Origin: Methanobacteriota archaeon
GTDB lineage: Archaea > Thermoplasmatota > Poseidoniia > Poseidoniales > Poseidoniaceae
Direction of reading: 5' to 3'
DNA length: 42,262 bases
Assembly (NCBI GenBank): GCA_002719395.1
Contig: PBHM01000028.1
Span: 1-42,262, forward strand
Position numbers and translations under genes: made by a program. A model generated the notes under the pieces. That model was not told where the DNA came from, did not search any database, and worked only from the letters and a program-made list of their open reading frames with translations. Of the stretch, positions 1-8,045 are shown piece after piece. Numbering within the stretch: the first letter of the stretch is position 1; each line of letters starts with the position of its first letter.

Positions 1-10
1 AAATCGATGG

Positions 11-83
11 TGGACGTGCCGAGATTTGAACTCGGGGCCTCTACCATGCCAAGGTAGCGATCTTCCAACTGATCTACACGCCC
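11..83 (-). tRNA. tRNA-Ala (anticodon GGC)
   Basis: Read on the minus strand this folds as a complete 73-nt cloverleaf. The acceptor stem GGGCGTG/CACGTCC contains the G3:U70 pair that marks alanine tRNAs. The D stem is GATC/GATC, the anticodon stem CTACC/GGTAG with loop TTGGCAT (anticodon GGC), and the T arm CCGAG-TTCAAAT-CTCGG. The discriminator is A and CCA is not encoded. Confidence 0.95.
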
Positions 84-163
84 TAATTGGTGCAAAGCCA
101 GCGAATCACACGCACATCATAAGCATTGTCAAACTTCAAACACCCCTCCTCTTTGGCCTCTCC

Positions 164-652
164 ATGGAGCCAGATGAAGTCCTTGCTTCATTGTTGGATG
201 ATTTGCCAACGGCTGTTTTTTCTCCTTGGGTGGCTGAGCGTGTATCTCTGACTTGGTTAAGAGAAATAGATGACAGATTAGGCATGACTCGTTTTGAAGA
301 AGGGGCGGCGGAATTGGTTCGCAGGCGCCGATTACGCCTTGATCCCGGTCCGATTACTATCGGTCTACATCCTAGCCTCAAGGAAGAGCCTGCACTGATG
401 CGCCATACACTCGCTCATGAATTGCTTCACGCCATTGGTTTACTTGAACACAATGAAGTGCATGAGCACTGGGTCGAAAAAATGGCACCACTCCCGAAAC
501 TTAGCGATTCAGCATTATTGCAAAAAATTCAACAACGATATTTGGGCCAATCTTCACAGAAGGAATGGACATGTGGTCATTGTGCATTCAACTGGCCTCG
601 CAAAACGTTGCGAAAGCCAACACGCTGTCCAAAGTGTGCGAAGATACTGTAA
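164..652 (+). CDS. SprT-like zinc metalloprotease-family protein
   Basis: A 162-residue protein with the gluzincin motif HELLH near residue 89 and a downstream HNEVHEHWVEKM segment, which resembles the H-x-x-x-W-x-x-x-M part of the SprT/Spartan fold. It ends in a zinc ribbon (CGHC ... CPKC). SprT-like proteins are metal-dependent peptidases or DNA-associated proteins; in eukaryotes Spartan degrades DNA-protein crosslinks, and archaeal roles are largely inferred. The reading frame is open upstream to position 26, but that start lies inside tRNA-Ala. ATG 164 (MEPDEVLASL) is preferred because it gives a compact domain and leaves room for a promoter between the divergent tRNA and this gene. Family assignment is good; the cellular substrate is unknown. 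Confidence 0.8.
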   Translation: MEPDEVLASLLDDLPTAVFSPWVAERVSLTWLREIDDRLGMTRFEEGAAELVRRRRLRLDPGPITIGLHPSLKEEPALMRHTLAHELLHAIGLLEHNEVHEHWVEKMAPLPKLSDSALLQKIQQRYLGQSSQKEWTCGHCAFNWPRKTLRKPTRCPKCAKIL

Positions 653-687
653 GATTGATGAGGGGGAAGTTACCGACCTTAATCACC

Positions 688-763
688 GGGCGTATAGTGT
701 AGCTGGATATCACTTCGGCCTTCTAAGCCGACAACACGGGTTCGAATCCTGTTACGCCCGCCA
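688..763 (+). tRNA. tRNA-Arg (anticodon TCT), CCA encoded
   Basis: The acceptor stem is GGGCGTA/TACGCCC, the anticodon stem TCGGC/GCCGA with loop CTTCTAA (anticodon TCT, reading AGA), and the T arm ACGGG-TTCGAAT-CCTGT. The discriminator is G at 760, followed by a genomically encoded CCA at 761-763, unlike the other two tRNAs in the window. Confidence 0.95.
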
Positions 764-770
764 CGATTTC

Positions 771-1085
771 TTATTTTTTGCCAATGCGTTTTGCAAGCAT
801 TAAGCCGCCGAGCAATGCGCCTCCAAAAACACCCATCTCAATCAAACTTTCAAACATATCAGTGGTTTGATTGAGGACCAATTCTTGTTGGCCAATCAGT
901 CCATTTGTCAATCGATGCCAATCGACGATCAGAATGTTCCTTGCCTCTAACCATTTGATGACAATCAGTTGGAGGATGAGGAGATTGCGTATCGCCTTAG
1001 AAGCGATTTTGACGAGGATACCAATCAGAAAGCCGATGACAAAGCCAACGGTGATGTTTTCAGTAAGTATGGTTGTAACATCCAT
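771..1085 (-). CDS. FUN14 family small membrane protein
   Basis: A 104-residue protein with an N-terminal glycine-patterned helix (VGFVIGFLIGILVKIASK) and a C-terminal glycine-rich helix ending in basic residues (GGALLGGLMLAKRIGKK). The G-x-x-x-G spacing followed by lysines is characteristic of the FUN14 family. Eukaryotic FUNDC1 is a mitochondrial outer-membrane mitophagy receptor; the prokaryotic members have no settled function. The gene is convergent with tRNA-Arg, with 7 nt between the tRNA CCA and its stop codon. Confidence 0.75.
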   Translation of the reverse strand: MDVTTILTENITVGFVIGFLIGILVKIASKAIRNLLILQLIVIKWLEARNILIVDWHRLTNGLIGQQELVLNQTTDMFESLIEMGVFGGALLGGLMLAKRIGKK

Positions 1086-1189
1086 GACCTAACCACTCAC
1101 TTACAGCGTTTAGTTTTGTGGCTATTGGTTATTTCGTCCAAAGCAATCATAGCGCATTTGTCTTTCAATTAATGCATCAGGGCAGATAA

Positions 1190-1204
1190 CTCCTCTCAGA
1201 GGAG
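1190..1204. repeat. short perfect inverted repeat upstream of eL41
   Basis: CTCCTCT and AGAGGAG face each other across a single C, about 45 nt upstream of the eL41 start, in the otherwise featureless 1086-1247 gap. It could be a leader hairpin or an operator half-site pair. Function is not determinable from sequence. Confidence 0.4.
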
Positions 1205-1247
1205 ACGATGCTCTCATATAGGGAAGGCAATTCGGCGGTGTGTTACC

Positions 1248-1355
1248 ATGAAGCGAGGTTCACGAGCGTGGAAGAAAAGCGGTCAACAACGCTGGAAGTG
1301 GCGCAAGAAGAAACTGCGACGCCGAAAGCGAGCCCGCCGACAATCCAAGTCATGA
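1248..1355 (+). CDS. rpl41e: ribosomal protein eL41 (35 aa)
   Basis: A 35-residue, extremely basic peptide. The core KWRKKKLRRRKRARRQSKS matches the eL41 pattern (K-W-R-K-K-R-x-R-R-L-K-R...R-x-R-S-K), a single helix lying at the ribosomal subunit interface. The first 16 residues (MKRGSRAWKKSGQQRW) extend it relative to the roughly 25-residue eukaryotic protein. The gene begins ATG and ends TGA 14 nt before tRNA-Trp, so the two may share a transcript. Its size means ordinary gene callers will miss it. Confidence 0.75.
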   Translation: MKRGSRAWKKSGQQRWKWRKKKLRRRKRARRQSKS

Positions 1356-1369
1356 TGCTTTGTGGTCAA

Positions 1370-1547
1370 GGGAGTATAGTATAATCTGGTAGTACTGCGG
1401 GCTCCAGTTGCACGGGAATGACGACAGGTGGGTGACTGATGGTTGATGACCAACTGGAAAGCCGACCCGTGGTTCTCTCGAACATTCTCGCATGATGTGA
1501 GAAACAGAAGATACCCGTAAGTCGGGGTTCAAATCCCTGTGCTCCCA
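1370..1547 (+). tRNA. tRNA-Trp (anticodon CCA) with 105-nt intron
   Basis: The exons are 1370-1407 and 1513-1547. Acceptor stem GGGAGTA/TGCTCCC, D arm GTAT/GTAC, anticodon stem GCGGG/CCCGT, loop C-T-C-C-A-G-A after splicing (anticodon CCA at 1404-1406) and T arm CGGGG-TTCAAAT-CCCTG. The intron at 1408-1512 sits at the canonical 37/38 site. The predicted central helix of the bulge-helix-bulge, CTCC (1402-1405) against GAAG (1507-1510), has one C-A mismatch, so the exact splice points are inferred mainly from the cloverleaf. The discriminator is A73 at 1547. Confidence 0.93.
1411..1471 (+). ncRNA. box C/D 2'-O-methylation guide inside the tRNA-Trp intron
   Basis: A 6-bp terminal stem, CACGGG (1411-1416) with CCCGTG (1466-1471), brackets box C ATGACGA (1418-1424), box D' CTGA (1436-1439), box C' TTGATGA (1443-1449) and box D CCGA (1462-1465). 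The D guide CAACTGGA (1451-1458) pairs perfectly with TCCAGTTG (1403-1410), which spans the 5' splice junction. The fifth nucleotide upstream of box D, G1457, falls opposite C34 of the anticodon, so the prediction is Cm34. The D' guide pairs only weakly with the 3' exon near positions 38-43. Haloferax tRNA-Trp introns are known to act this way. Boxes C' and D each deviate by one base from consensus. Confidence 0.85.
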
Positions 1548-1549
1548 CC

Positions 1550-1556
1550 TTTTTTT
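1550..1556 (+). terminator. T-tract terminator after tRNA-Trp
   Basis: A run of seven T residues begins 3 nt after the tRNA discriminator base. Archaeal RNA polymerase terminates on oligo-T tracts without needing a hairpin, so this plausibly ends the eL41/tRNA-Trp transcript before the aminotransferase. Confidence 0.5.
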
Positions 1557-1584
1557 CTTGCTTTAGCGATAGGTGTGCAATTAA

Positions 1585-2757
1585 ATGCATGGAGTCTTTC
1601 GACCTTTTATGCGCGACTTCGCCCAGCGGGCTTTGGACATTCAACCCACAGGGGTTCGCAAAATGTTCGACATGGCTGGTGATGATGTTATTTCATTTGG
1701 CTTAGGAGAGCCCGATTTCCAACCGCCTGAAGTGGCCATTGAGGCTTTTGCCCAAGCCATGAGGGATGGTCACAATAAATACACCACCACCGCTGGTTTA
1801 CCGGCTCTTCGAAAGAAAATCGCCGAATCATGGGATGCGTTAGAGCCTGGTATGGATGAGCGAAACGTTTGCATGACGATGTCGGGAACCAATGCTCTGC
1901 TCAATGTGTTCTCAAGTTTGGTGGATCCGGGGAAAAATGTTCTCTTACCAGAGCCATATTTTCCACTTTACGGCCCTGATGTTGGATTAGTTGGAGGTGA
2001 GTCGAGGTACTATCCGTGTCTCTTCGAGCATGAATTTGTGCCACAAATTGCGGATTTAGAAGCCCTCGTCGATGAAAATACTGTGGCAATATTGTACAAT
2101 TTTCCTTCTAATCCCACCGGTGCAACCATCAATATCGAGCAAAGAGATGCCTTGCTGGCTTTTGCTCAGAAACACGATCTGTGGATTATTTCAGACGAAG
2201 TCTACGATCGGATTGTTTTCGATGGTGAACATGTAAGTTTTGTCGGTACTGATTCTGCTCGAGTCGTTTTGATCAATTCTTTTTCCAAGACTTTTGCGAT
2301 GACAGGATGGCGAATTGGATACATCATGAGTGCAAATCTTGAGGCCATGAAACAGTTTACCAAAATTCAGTATTACATCACTGCTTGTTCAAATGATGCC
2401 ATGCAGCATGCGGTATTGACGGCATTTGATGAGGCTTCAGATTATCCTTCAATCATGGCAGAGGAATTCAAAGCAAGATGTGACCTCATCGTGGATCGCC
2501 TGAATGAAATGCCAGGTGTCCAATGCCACAAACCAAAAGGTGCGTTCTATGTATTTCCAAAGGTAGAGGTTCCTGGAATGAACAGTGAGGAAATTGCCCT
2601 TGAACTACTCAAAGGTGGTGTTCTTTGCTCACCAGGTTCAGCCTTCGGAGCCAGTGGTGAGGGCCATCTACGGTTCGCCTATACTATCTCGAGAAAAGAT
2701 ATAGAACGTGGCATGGAGAAGACGGCAGCCACGCTTAAAGCCCTGAGGGGCGATTAG
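1585..2757 (+). CDS. class I/II PLP-dependent aminotransferase (aspartate-aminotransferase type)
   Basis: A 390-residue fold-type I aminotransferase. Visible landmarks are ISFGLGEPDFQPP (substrate loop), the NFPSNPTG motif, ISDEVYDRI (the Asp that binds the pyridine nitrogen) and SFSKTFAMTGWRIGY, in which Lys235 should form the Schiff base with PLP; the C-terminal FAYTISRKDIERG carries the residue R-F-(A) region that binds the substrate carboxylate. The family transfers amino groups between amino acids and 2-oxo acids, commonly aspartate or aromatic and alanine substrates; specificity cannot be read here. AGGTG lies 9 nt before ATG 1585, supporting that start; ATG 1609 (MRDFAQRA) is an alternative. 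The stop almost touches the next start. Confidence 0.9.
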   Translation: MHGVFRPFMRDFAQRALDIQPTGVRKMFDMAGDDVISFGLGEPDFQPPEVAIEAFAQAMRDGHNKYTTTAGLPALRKKIAESWDALEPGMDERNVCMTMSGTNALLNVFSSLVDPGKNVLLPEPYFPLYGPDVGLVGGESRYYPCLFEHEFVPQIADLEALVDENTVAILYNFPSNPTGATINIEQRDALLAFAQKHDLWIISDEVYDRIVFDGEHVSFVGTDSARVVLINSFSKTFAMTGWRIGYIMSANLEAMKQFTKIQYYITACSNDAMQHAVLTAFDEASDYPSIMAEEFKARCDLIVDRLNEMPGVQCHKPKGAFYVFPKVEVPGMNSEEIALELLKGGVLCSPGSAFGASGEGHLRFAYTISRKDIERGMEKTAATLKALRGD

Positions 2758-2758
2758 A

Positions 2759-3379
2759 ATGATCGGCACCATTGTGCTTTTTTTTGTTGGATTATTTTTT
2801 GGGCATTTCATTCCAAGAATCCCTTGGCTCATTCTGCCTCGATTCAAATCTTGGAACAGTCAATTCCCACAACATCCTCGTCCAATTCCTGTGGATGAAT
2901 TCTTGATTCAAAGAGTTCTCCATATGAGGCTCATGCATCGTTTGACATGGCTGTTTATTCTCATTCCGCTTTTGTTTGGATGGGCCAGCCTAAAGTATGG
3001 CATCGTGTCTATCGGTATGGGATTATGGTTGGCTTCTTGCTGGACTTTGGTCAACAAATTGGTATCTGAAATCGGTGGACATCCACTCTATCCGTATGCC
3101 TTGGCTGAAGAATTACAATTGATTCGAAATCAAAACCAAACAGATTCAGCTTGTTGTGATTTCCCGTTACCTGTGTGGCAAATAGAATCGGTAAAGTGTT
3201 CATCTTGTCAAACCGTTTTGATGGAAAGATATCGTCCTGATTTAGGCAGGCCAAGGTCAGATGGCCGCTTGAAGGGTCTGTTTCGACTTCTGTTGACTGA
3301 TGGATATCCGGTTATTGGAAGAACGCCTTATGTTCAATCAAACATTGAACCAAAACCAATGTCTTCTGAAGAAGAATAG
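2759..3379 (+). CDS. uncharacterised membrane protein with a CxxC segment
   Basis: A 206-residue protein that matches no family I recognise. It begins with a hydrophobic helix (IGTIVLFFVGLFFGHFIP). After a polar stretch come two more hydrophobic segments (LTWLFILIPLLFGWASL and IVSIGMGLWLASCWTLV), then a soluble tail containing CC and CSSC, which may bind a metal. The start ATG follows the aminotransferase stop by one base, so the two genes are probably co-transcribed. Its last 46 nt overlap the end of the convergent gene on the minus strand. The N-terminal layout vaguely recalls prepilin peptidase N-termini, but the catalytic aspartates are absent. Confidence 0.6.
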   Translation: MIGTIVLFFVGLFFGHFIPRIPWLILPRFKSWNSQFPQHPRPIPVDEFLIQRVLHMRLMHRLTWLFILIPLLFGWASLKYGIVSIGMGLWLASCWTLVNKLVSEIGGHPLYPYALAEELQLIRNQNQTDSACCDFPLPVWQIESVKCSSCQTVLMERYRPDLGRPRSDGRLKGLFRLLLTDGYPVIGRTPYVQSNIEPKPMSSEEE

Positions 3380-4437
3380 TCCTCAGTATCTTCTATCTCT
3401 GGTATTTCAGGCGGAACTGAATTACTTTCATCGATGAAACTTAGATCCATTTCAGCATCGTCATCCAATGCAATCGCGGCTTTTTCTTTGGTTTCTGTTG
3501 CTGTTTCGCTATTCTCTTGTTGGTCTATCATCCAATCAGGGGGATTTCCTGAGCCACCTCCCAACACGGACAAAGTAGTGAATGCGGCCAATGGCATAAC
3601 AGCCAACGCAGTGAGCAAATCGAGGAAGGAAGACTCAGGAATACTTTGGATGCCAAGCCAAGCCTCGAATACATTTTGTTCAATCTGGATCGAACCGATG
3701 ATGTCATCTCCCATCCAAGAAAGGGCCACAAGGCTTGCCATGCGTCCAAGTAGCCAAAGTACCAGTACTGGAGCCATCCACGAGAGTCTCGTCATCGAAA
3801 TCAACCATCTGCGAGTAAATGCAGCCAATGAAATAAATCGTTGACAGAATGAAGGGAATATGCGTAAGAAAACAATGAGCAGAATAAGATAAACTACCAA
3901 TGCGGATTCTAATCTTCGGTTTGGACGCATCAAACCATCTGGGGTAAACATCACGACGGAGAGCGGCAAGATAACCAGAATAAGTTGGAACGGAATTGCG
4001 AGTAAAATCAACCCACCATGCGTTGAGATCAAAGAGTAACCATCTTGCATTCTTTTGTGGACGATAAGCGTTAATCGTCCATGAGGTGATTGTTTGTATG
4101 CTGCTTTTGCTTGGCGGAGGGCCTTTGCATCTCTTGCAACTCTTGAAAATCCAAAAGCGGCTCTCCAACCTCCTTTTTCTGTGACCCAAACGGGAGTGAA
4201 ACCTCCCGTGATCAGGGCGAGCATTAATGCAATCATTCCATAGGTTATGGAGGCCGTTAAAATCCATGGAATCATTTCTTGTTCAAAGGATATGGTGAAA
4301 TTATCATTTTTACTGGTAAATCGAAACAAATATGTAATGGAAAAAGCGGCCATAGGCGTGAGAAATATTTGGCAAAAAACCACGGCTGTGAGCCATATTC
4401 TCGCGGCGAGCGTGCCTTTGGATTTTGACGCGCTCAT
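3334..4437 (-). CDS. uncharacterised multi-pass membrane protein with acidic tail
   Basis: A 367-residue protein with about six hydrophobic segments: residues near 12-37, 55-80, 135-165, 180-195, 220-245 and 265-290. A basic loop (ARDAKALRQAKAAYKQ) separates the second and third. After the membrane part comes a roughly 70-residue acidic, Ser/Glu/Asp-rich tail with no predicted structure. I do not recognise the family. It starts with ATG 4437, divergent from the large surface protein, with a 146-nt shared upstream region. Its 3' end overlaps the neighbouring convergent gene by 46 nt, so the tail sequence is constrained by both frames. Confidence 0.6.
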   Translation of the reverse strand: MSASKSKGTLAARIWLTAVVFCQIFLTPMAAFSITYLFRFTSKNDNFTISFEQEMIPWILTASITYGMIALMLALITGGFTPVWVTEKGGWRAAFGFSRVARDAKALRQAKAAYKQSPHGRLTLIVHKRMQDGYSLISTHGGLILLAIPFQLILVILPLSVVMFTPDGLMRPNRRLESALVVYLILLIVFLRIFPSFCQRFISLAAFTRRWLISMTRLSWMAPVLVLWLLGRMASLVALSWMGDDIIGSIQIEQNVFEAWLGIQSIPESSFLDLLTALAVMPLAAFTTLSVLGGGSGNPPDWMIDQQENSETATETKEKAAIALDDDAEMDLSFIDESNSVPPEIPEIEDTEDYSSSEDIGFGSMFD

Positions 4438-4583
4438 GCCTTGCCCTTGTCAATAGGGAAGTCAAAGGTTACGCTCGAATTGTAACACAAATATTCAATT
4501 CCCACAATGATTCTTATTTTCCGTCAAGAAAACATCAAACAACCATCTCTATATGCCGGTCATGATTGGGATTCTTGTTTGCT

Positions 4584-7500
4584 ATGAATAACAAGGCGTT
4601 AGCGATGGTTATTTGGCTTCTCGTAGCACACTCAATCGGCGCAATGGTAGAACCTGCCGAGGCAGCATCTGCTCGTGGAGGAGCAAGCGACGACTTTAGT
4701 ATTGAATCCATTTCGCTTGGAAATCAAACCGTGATGCCTTCCCAATGGACCAATCCTGATGGTGTGACCTTGGATTACGTCATCGCTGGAGAGTCAATTG
4801 AAATCTCAGTCGAGGTATCCAGAGGAGGATCTGGTTTCGTTGGAAATGATGGTATATCTCAACTCGACGTGATTCACCCAATTGGTTATGTCATGGAATC
4901 ATTTACTTGGATTACGGCAGATTTGTATCCTGGAAACAGTCAGACTCACAAGATAACATGGACGCCAGCGGTGGCTCACTCAATCCTCAATAATTCAACC
5001 AACGAGTTATCAGGTGGCATTATGCTCAAAGCGAGCGTCAATTATGCTCCAGATGACATCAATGGAAATGATGAAATGACAACGCAGGTACCAGTTGCCG
5101 TACTCAAGGACCCCATGGATGTACCCGCAAACACCCAAAACCAGGACCAATTCTTTGCAGGTCGTTATCCTTCAGAAGGAGGACAAGCATTTGCTACTGG
5201 TATATGGCAAGATGAAAACAGCGGTGGTGCTGTTGGTGATGGTCTGTGGCGTCATTCCAACCCGGGGGCAGATTATCCGGCAAATGCACATGACAGAGCC
5301 GTTTACGGATATTTTACGCAACAAACGAATCAGTGCGAGAGTGGATACAATATCGATTCTGGCTTAGCCGCAGTATATGGCGTGGTTGTCGTTTGCAAGC
5401 GAGCCTTAAATTCCTTTAATTTCGTGAGCCTTCAGTTACATGCACAAGCTTGGGGCGATATGGGTTCAGGAGATGATTACGCTGGAATCGAATTGTGGAG
5501 AGGAGCCGGGGGTCCCCAATTTTCCATGGTGCACCAATTTGAACTCAATGACCCTGCACCGGTCAATGTTGCCGGTTCATGGACCAATATTACATGGGAT
5601 CCAACGGAGGAACTTGGTGGTTACAATTGGAATCTAGGATTCCTTTTCCATTCCGATGGAGGAGGCGCAACATCTGGATTCCGTGTCGATGATTTTGTGG
5701 TCTTTGGAGTCGAAAAGGTTGATAATTTTACCATTGACGTTGATTGCATCAATCCTGAAAATGGTATCTTTCCCATCGACGGATATACAACTTATCCAAA
5801 TAACATCGTCTCACTCAAATGCATGGTTACCAATAACGGTTACCGCTCAGCATCCGTAAGGGTGCAATCCAATGTGACCAATACTGATTGGATGAATCAA
5901 TCATCCATTCGAATTGAAGTCGAAGGAGCATCAGGAACTGGAACCAGTGTGCTGATGCCACCACTAAAGCCAAGTGAGCCAATTGAAACTTGGGTTAACC
6001 TCACCATCCCACCCGGTTCCGATGTTCAACAACAATTGTGGAATGTTTGGTGGCAAGATGCAGGAGGCACTGCCTCTGGTATCAAAGCGTATTATGAAAT
6101 TGAACTTGAAGTAAAGCAACAGTTCAGTGTCTACATGACTACAGATACGCCCACTATCGCAGCATCGCTGGGCCCAGGAGAAACAGGATCGATGCCATTT
6201 ACGCTACAAAATTCGGGTAATCGTGATGCATCGTTCAAATTAACATCAAACTTCTTTGGGGGCGGGGATGGCTGGGATGCAAGTTTTGTCTTTGCTGATG
6301 GCGGAACATACAACCCACTAAGTCAAATTCCGATTACAAGAGGTGAATCTGTTGACATGTTCTTCAATTTCACGGCTCCGCTTCAAATCGCACCGGAGGA
6401 ATATCCATTCTCAATTAGTGCGACATGCCCAAGTTGTGGAGACACATTATTCGGCAATAAGGTCTTGAGCAAAAAAGTCAACATTCCAGTCTACAGGGAA
6501 GCGACTTTGACAACATTTACTGAAAGCATCATCGCTCCTGCTGACGGCATTCAAAAATCAATCAATCTCGAGTTACACAATCTTGGGAACGCTGAAGAAA
6601 CCTATCTCCTGAGTTTGACGCAATCTAATAACAATTTGCAGGCTTATCTCAACAAAGAAGTCTCTGCCTTGCTTGAACCATGGGACGTCGCTCCTGATTC
6701 GAATATCAAAGTATTATTGCCAATGCCTATCGGTTTGCAAACAGGATTCTATTTCGTGACCGTAACGGCCATCAACACCAATGATTCATCGGTAAGGGCT
6801 GTCATAAACCTTGAAATTGAGGTTGTGGACACTGCAGCAGTTCAAGTAAGAGACGAAATATCTCTGGATTCTTACACCCCAAATGGTCCCTCGGTAACCA
6901 TGCCGTTTAATGTGACAAATACCGGAAACAATCCGGATCGATTTGTAATGAGTATGGAAATTCCAGAGGGAATGTCAGCAAATTTTGAACAATTGGTTGA
7001 TAGTAAAACCAAGGTACTTAATCCAGGAGAATCGATGAATGTATTGGTTCGGTTTTCATTCTCATCCGAGGCTCAAGGAACGCTCAAACTCAAAGTTACA
7101 GCCACCAGTGAAAATGATCAAGATATCAGTTCCACTGGAAATTGTGAGTTCCTTGTGGGTTCACAAAATTGGTTACGAATTATCTCAATCGAGCGACCAA
7201 TTTACACCGAAGCAGGAGAATACGAGGTTGTCGTTACGGTCAGAAACCAGTATTCTGACAATCAATCGGTTGACATGAGTCTTGAGAAGGGCGATTCTCG
7301 AAACTATTTTTCTTCATCAATCGCCTCCAGGGATTTGAATTTCTTGCTTGCTGTCGGTGCTGAGAGAGACGTCACTATCACGCTTGATATTCCCGATTCA
7401 TCAATTGAGAACCTACTCAGCGATGAAATCACAGTGAACCTCACCATTTGGGCAACATCGGGTACGGTCTCAGAATCGGTACCGTTTGTGCTCGAGGTTT

Positions 7501-7988
7501 CGTTAGTGAAGACGGCCAAGGACCTCACAGCCGACCGTGTTGAATCTTCTACCTCGAACGTAGGTGCCATCGCAACATGGGCTGTAGGTGGTTTACTTAT
7601 CATCGGGCTAGCAGTTGTATTGATTCGCATACTCAATGCGACTGAAGAAGAAGATACAGGATGGACGGACCAAGAATATGAAGACCATCTTGCTGCAAAA
7701 TATGGCGCCGTTACTGCCGCTCCAACACTTGATGCGCCCACTTCATTTGCCAGCCAAACACCCGCGTATTCACCACCTTCTCTTTCAGACCCAGCTCCAG
7801 TGGCTGCATCGGTGCCAATACCTCAATCTCCTCCACCATCATCTCCCGCACCTATCGTTCAACCGACTCCCCCACCTGCAGCGGTTCCACAAGTACCTCC
7901 ACTTCCTCCAGAAGGTCTGCCTCCGGGCTGGACGATGGAGCAATGGGAAGCCTACGGGTCTCAATGGCTCGCCTCTCAGGGTCGCTAG
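4584..7988 (+). CDS. large secreted, C-terminally anchored surface protein with Ig-like repeats
   Basis: A 1,134-residue protein. The N-terminal signal peptide (MNNKALAMVIWLLVAHSIG...AEA) has a likely cleavage near AEA-AS. Roughly residues 180-380 look like a jelly-roll or MAM/concanavalin-type domain (aromatic-rich, ending GFRVDDFVVFG). From there to about 980 there are several NEW3/CARDB-type Ig-like modules, recognisable from repeats of the NTGNNPDRF / NLGNAEETY kind, with many N-x-S/T sequons. One transmembrane helix lies at about 992-1017. A cytoplasmic tail of about 117 residues follows: GWTDQEYEDHLAAKYG, a long Pro-rich linker, and the terminal GWTMEQWEAYGSQWL. The frame is open to TTG 4566, but ATG 4584 fits the signal peptide better. 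Its likely role is a cell-surface structural or binding protein. Confidence 0.8.
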   Translation: MNNKALAMVIWLLVAHSIGAMVEPAEAASARGGASDDFSIESISLGNQTVMPSQWTNPDGVTLDYVIAGESIEISVEVSRGGSGFVGNDGISQLDVIHPIGYVMESFTWITADLYPGNSQTHKITWTPAVAHSILNNSTNELSGGIMLKASVNYAPDDINGNDEMTTQVPVAVLKDPMDVPANTQNQDQFFAGRYPSEGGQAFATGIWQDENSGGAVGDGLWRHSNPGADYPANAHDRAVYGYFTQQTNQCESGYNIDSGLAAVYGVVVVCKRALNSFNFVSLQLHAQAWGDMGSGDDYAGIELWRGAGGPQFSMVHQFELNDPAPVNVAGSWTNITWDPTEELGGYNWNLGFLFHSDGGGATSGFRVDDFVVFGVEKVDNFTIDVDCINPENGIFPIDGYTTYPNNIVSLKCMVTNNGYRSASVRVQSNVTNTDWMNQSSIRIEVEGASGTGTSVLMPPLKPSEPIETWVNLTIPPGSDVQQQLWNVWWQDAGGTASGIKAYYEIELEVKQQFSVYMTTDTPTIAASLGPGETGSMPFTLQNSGNRDASFKLTSNFFGGGDGWDASFVFADGGTYNPLSQIPITRGESVDMFFNFTAPLQIAPEEYPFSISATCPSCGDTLFGNKVLSKKVNIPVYREATLTTFTESIIAPADGIQKSINLELHNLGNAEETYLLSLTQSNNNLQAYLNKEVSALLEPWDVAPDSNIKVLLPMPIGLQTGFYFVTVTAINTNDSSVRAVINLEIEVVDTAAVQVRDEISLDSYTPNGPSVTMPFNVTNTGNNPDRFVMSMEIPEGMSANFEQLVDSKTKVLNPGESMNVLVRFSFSSEAQGTLKLKVTATSENDQDISSTGNCEFLVGSQNWLRIISIERPIYTEAGEYEVVVTVRNQYSDNQSVDMSLEKGDSRNYFSSSIASRDLNFLLAVGAERDVTITLDIPDSSIENLLSDEITVNLTIWATSGTVSESVPFVLEVSLVKTAKDLTADRVESSTSNVGAIATWAVGGLLIIGLAVVLIRILNATEEEDTGWTDQEYEDHLAAKYGAVTAAPTLDAPTSFASQTPAYSPPSLSDPAPVAASVPIPQSPPPSSPAPIVQPTPPPAAVPQVPPLPPEGLPPGWTMEQWEAYGSQWLASQGR

Positions 7989-8045
7989 ACTCTGACGATG
8001 GATTCAAGACATGGTTGCCCTGCGATGTATTACTGAGGCCGGCAT

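Noticed and set aside
26..163. Longer N-terminus for the SprT-like protein
   Set aside because: The extended frame begins inside tRNA-Ala on the other strand and adds no recognisable sequence; ATG 164 gives the compact domain.
1366..1644. Minus-strand frames of 60-92 codons across tRNA-Trp
   Set aside because: They run antisense through the tRNA exons, its intron guide and the aminotransferase start, and show no protein family signature.
7304..7741. 145-codon minus-strand frame under the surface-protein gene
   Set aside because: A shadow of the real frame, with a Ser/Thr/Val composition produced by reversed Asp/Asn/Glu codons.
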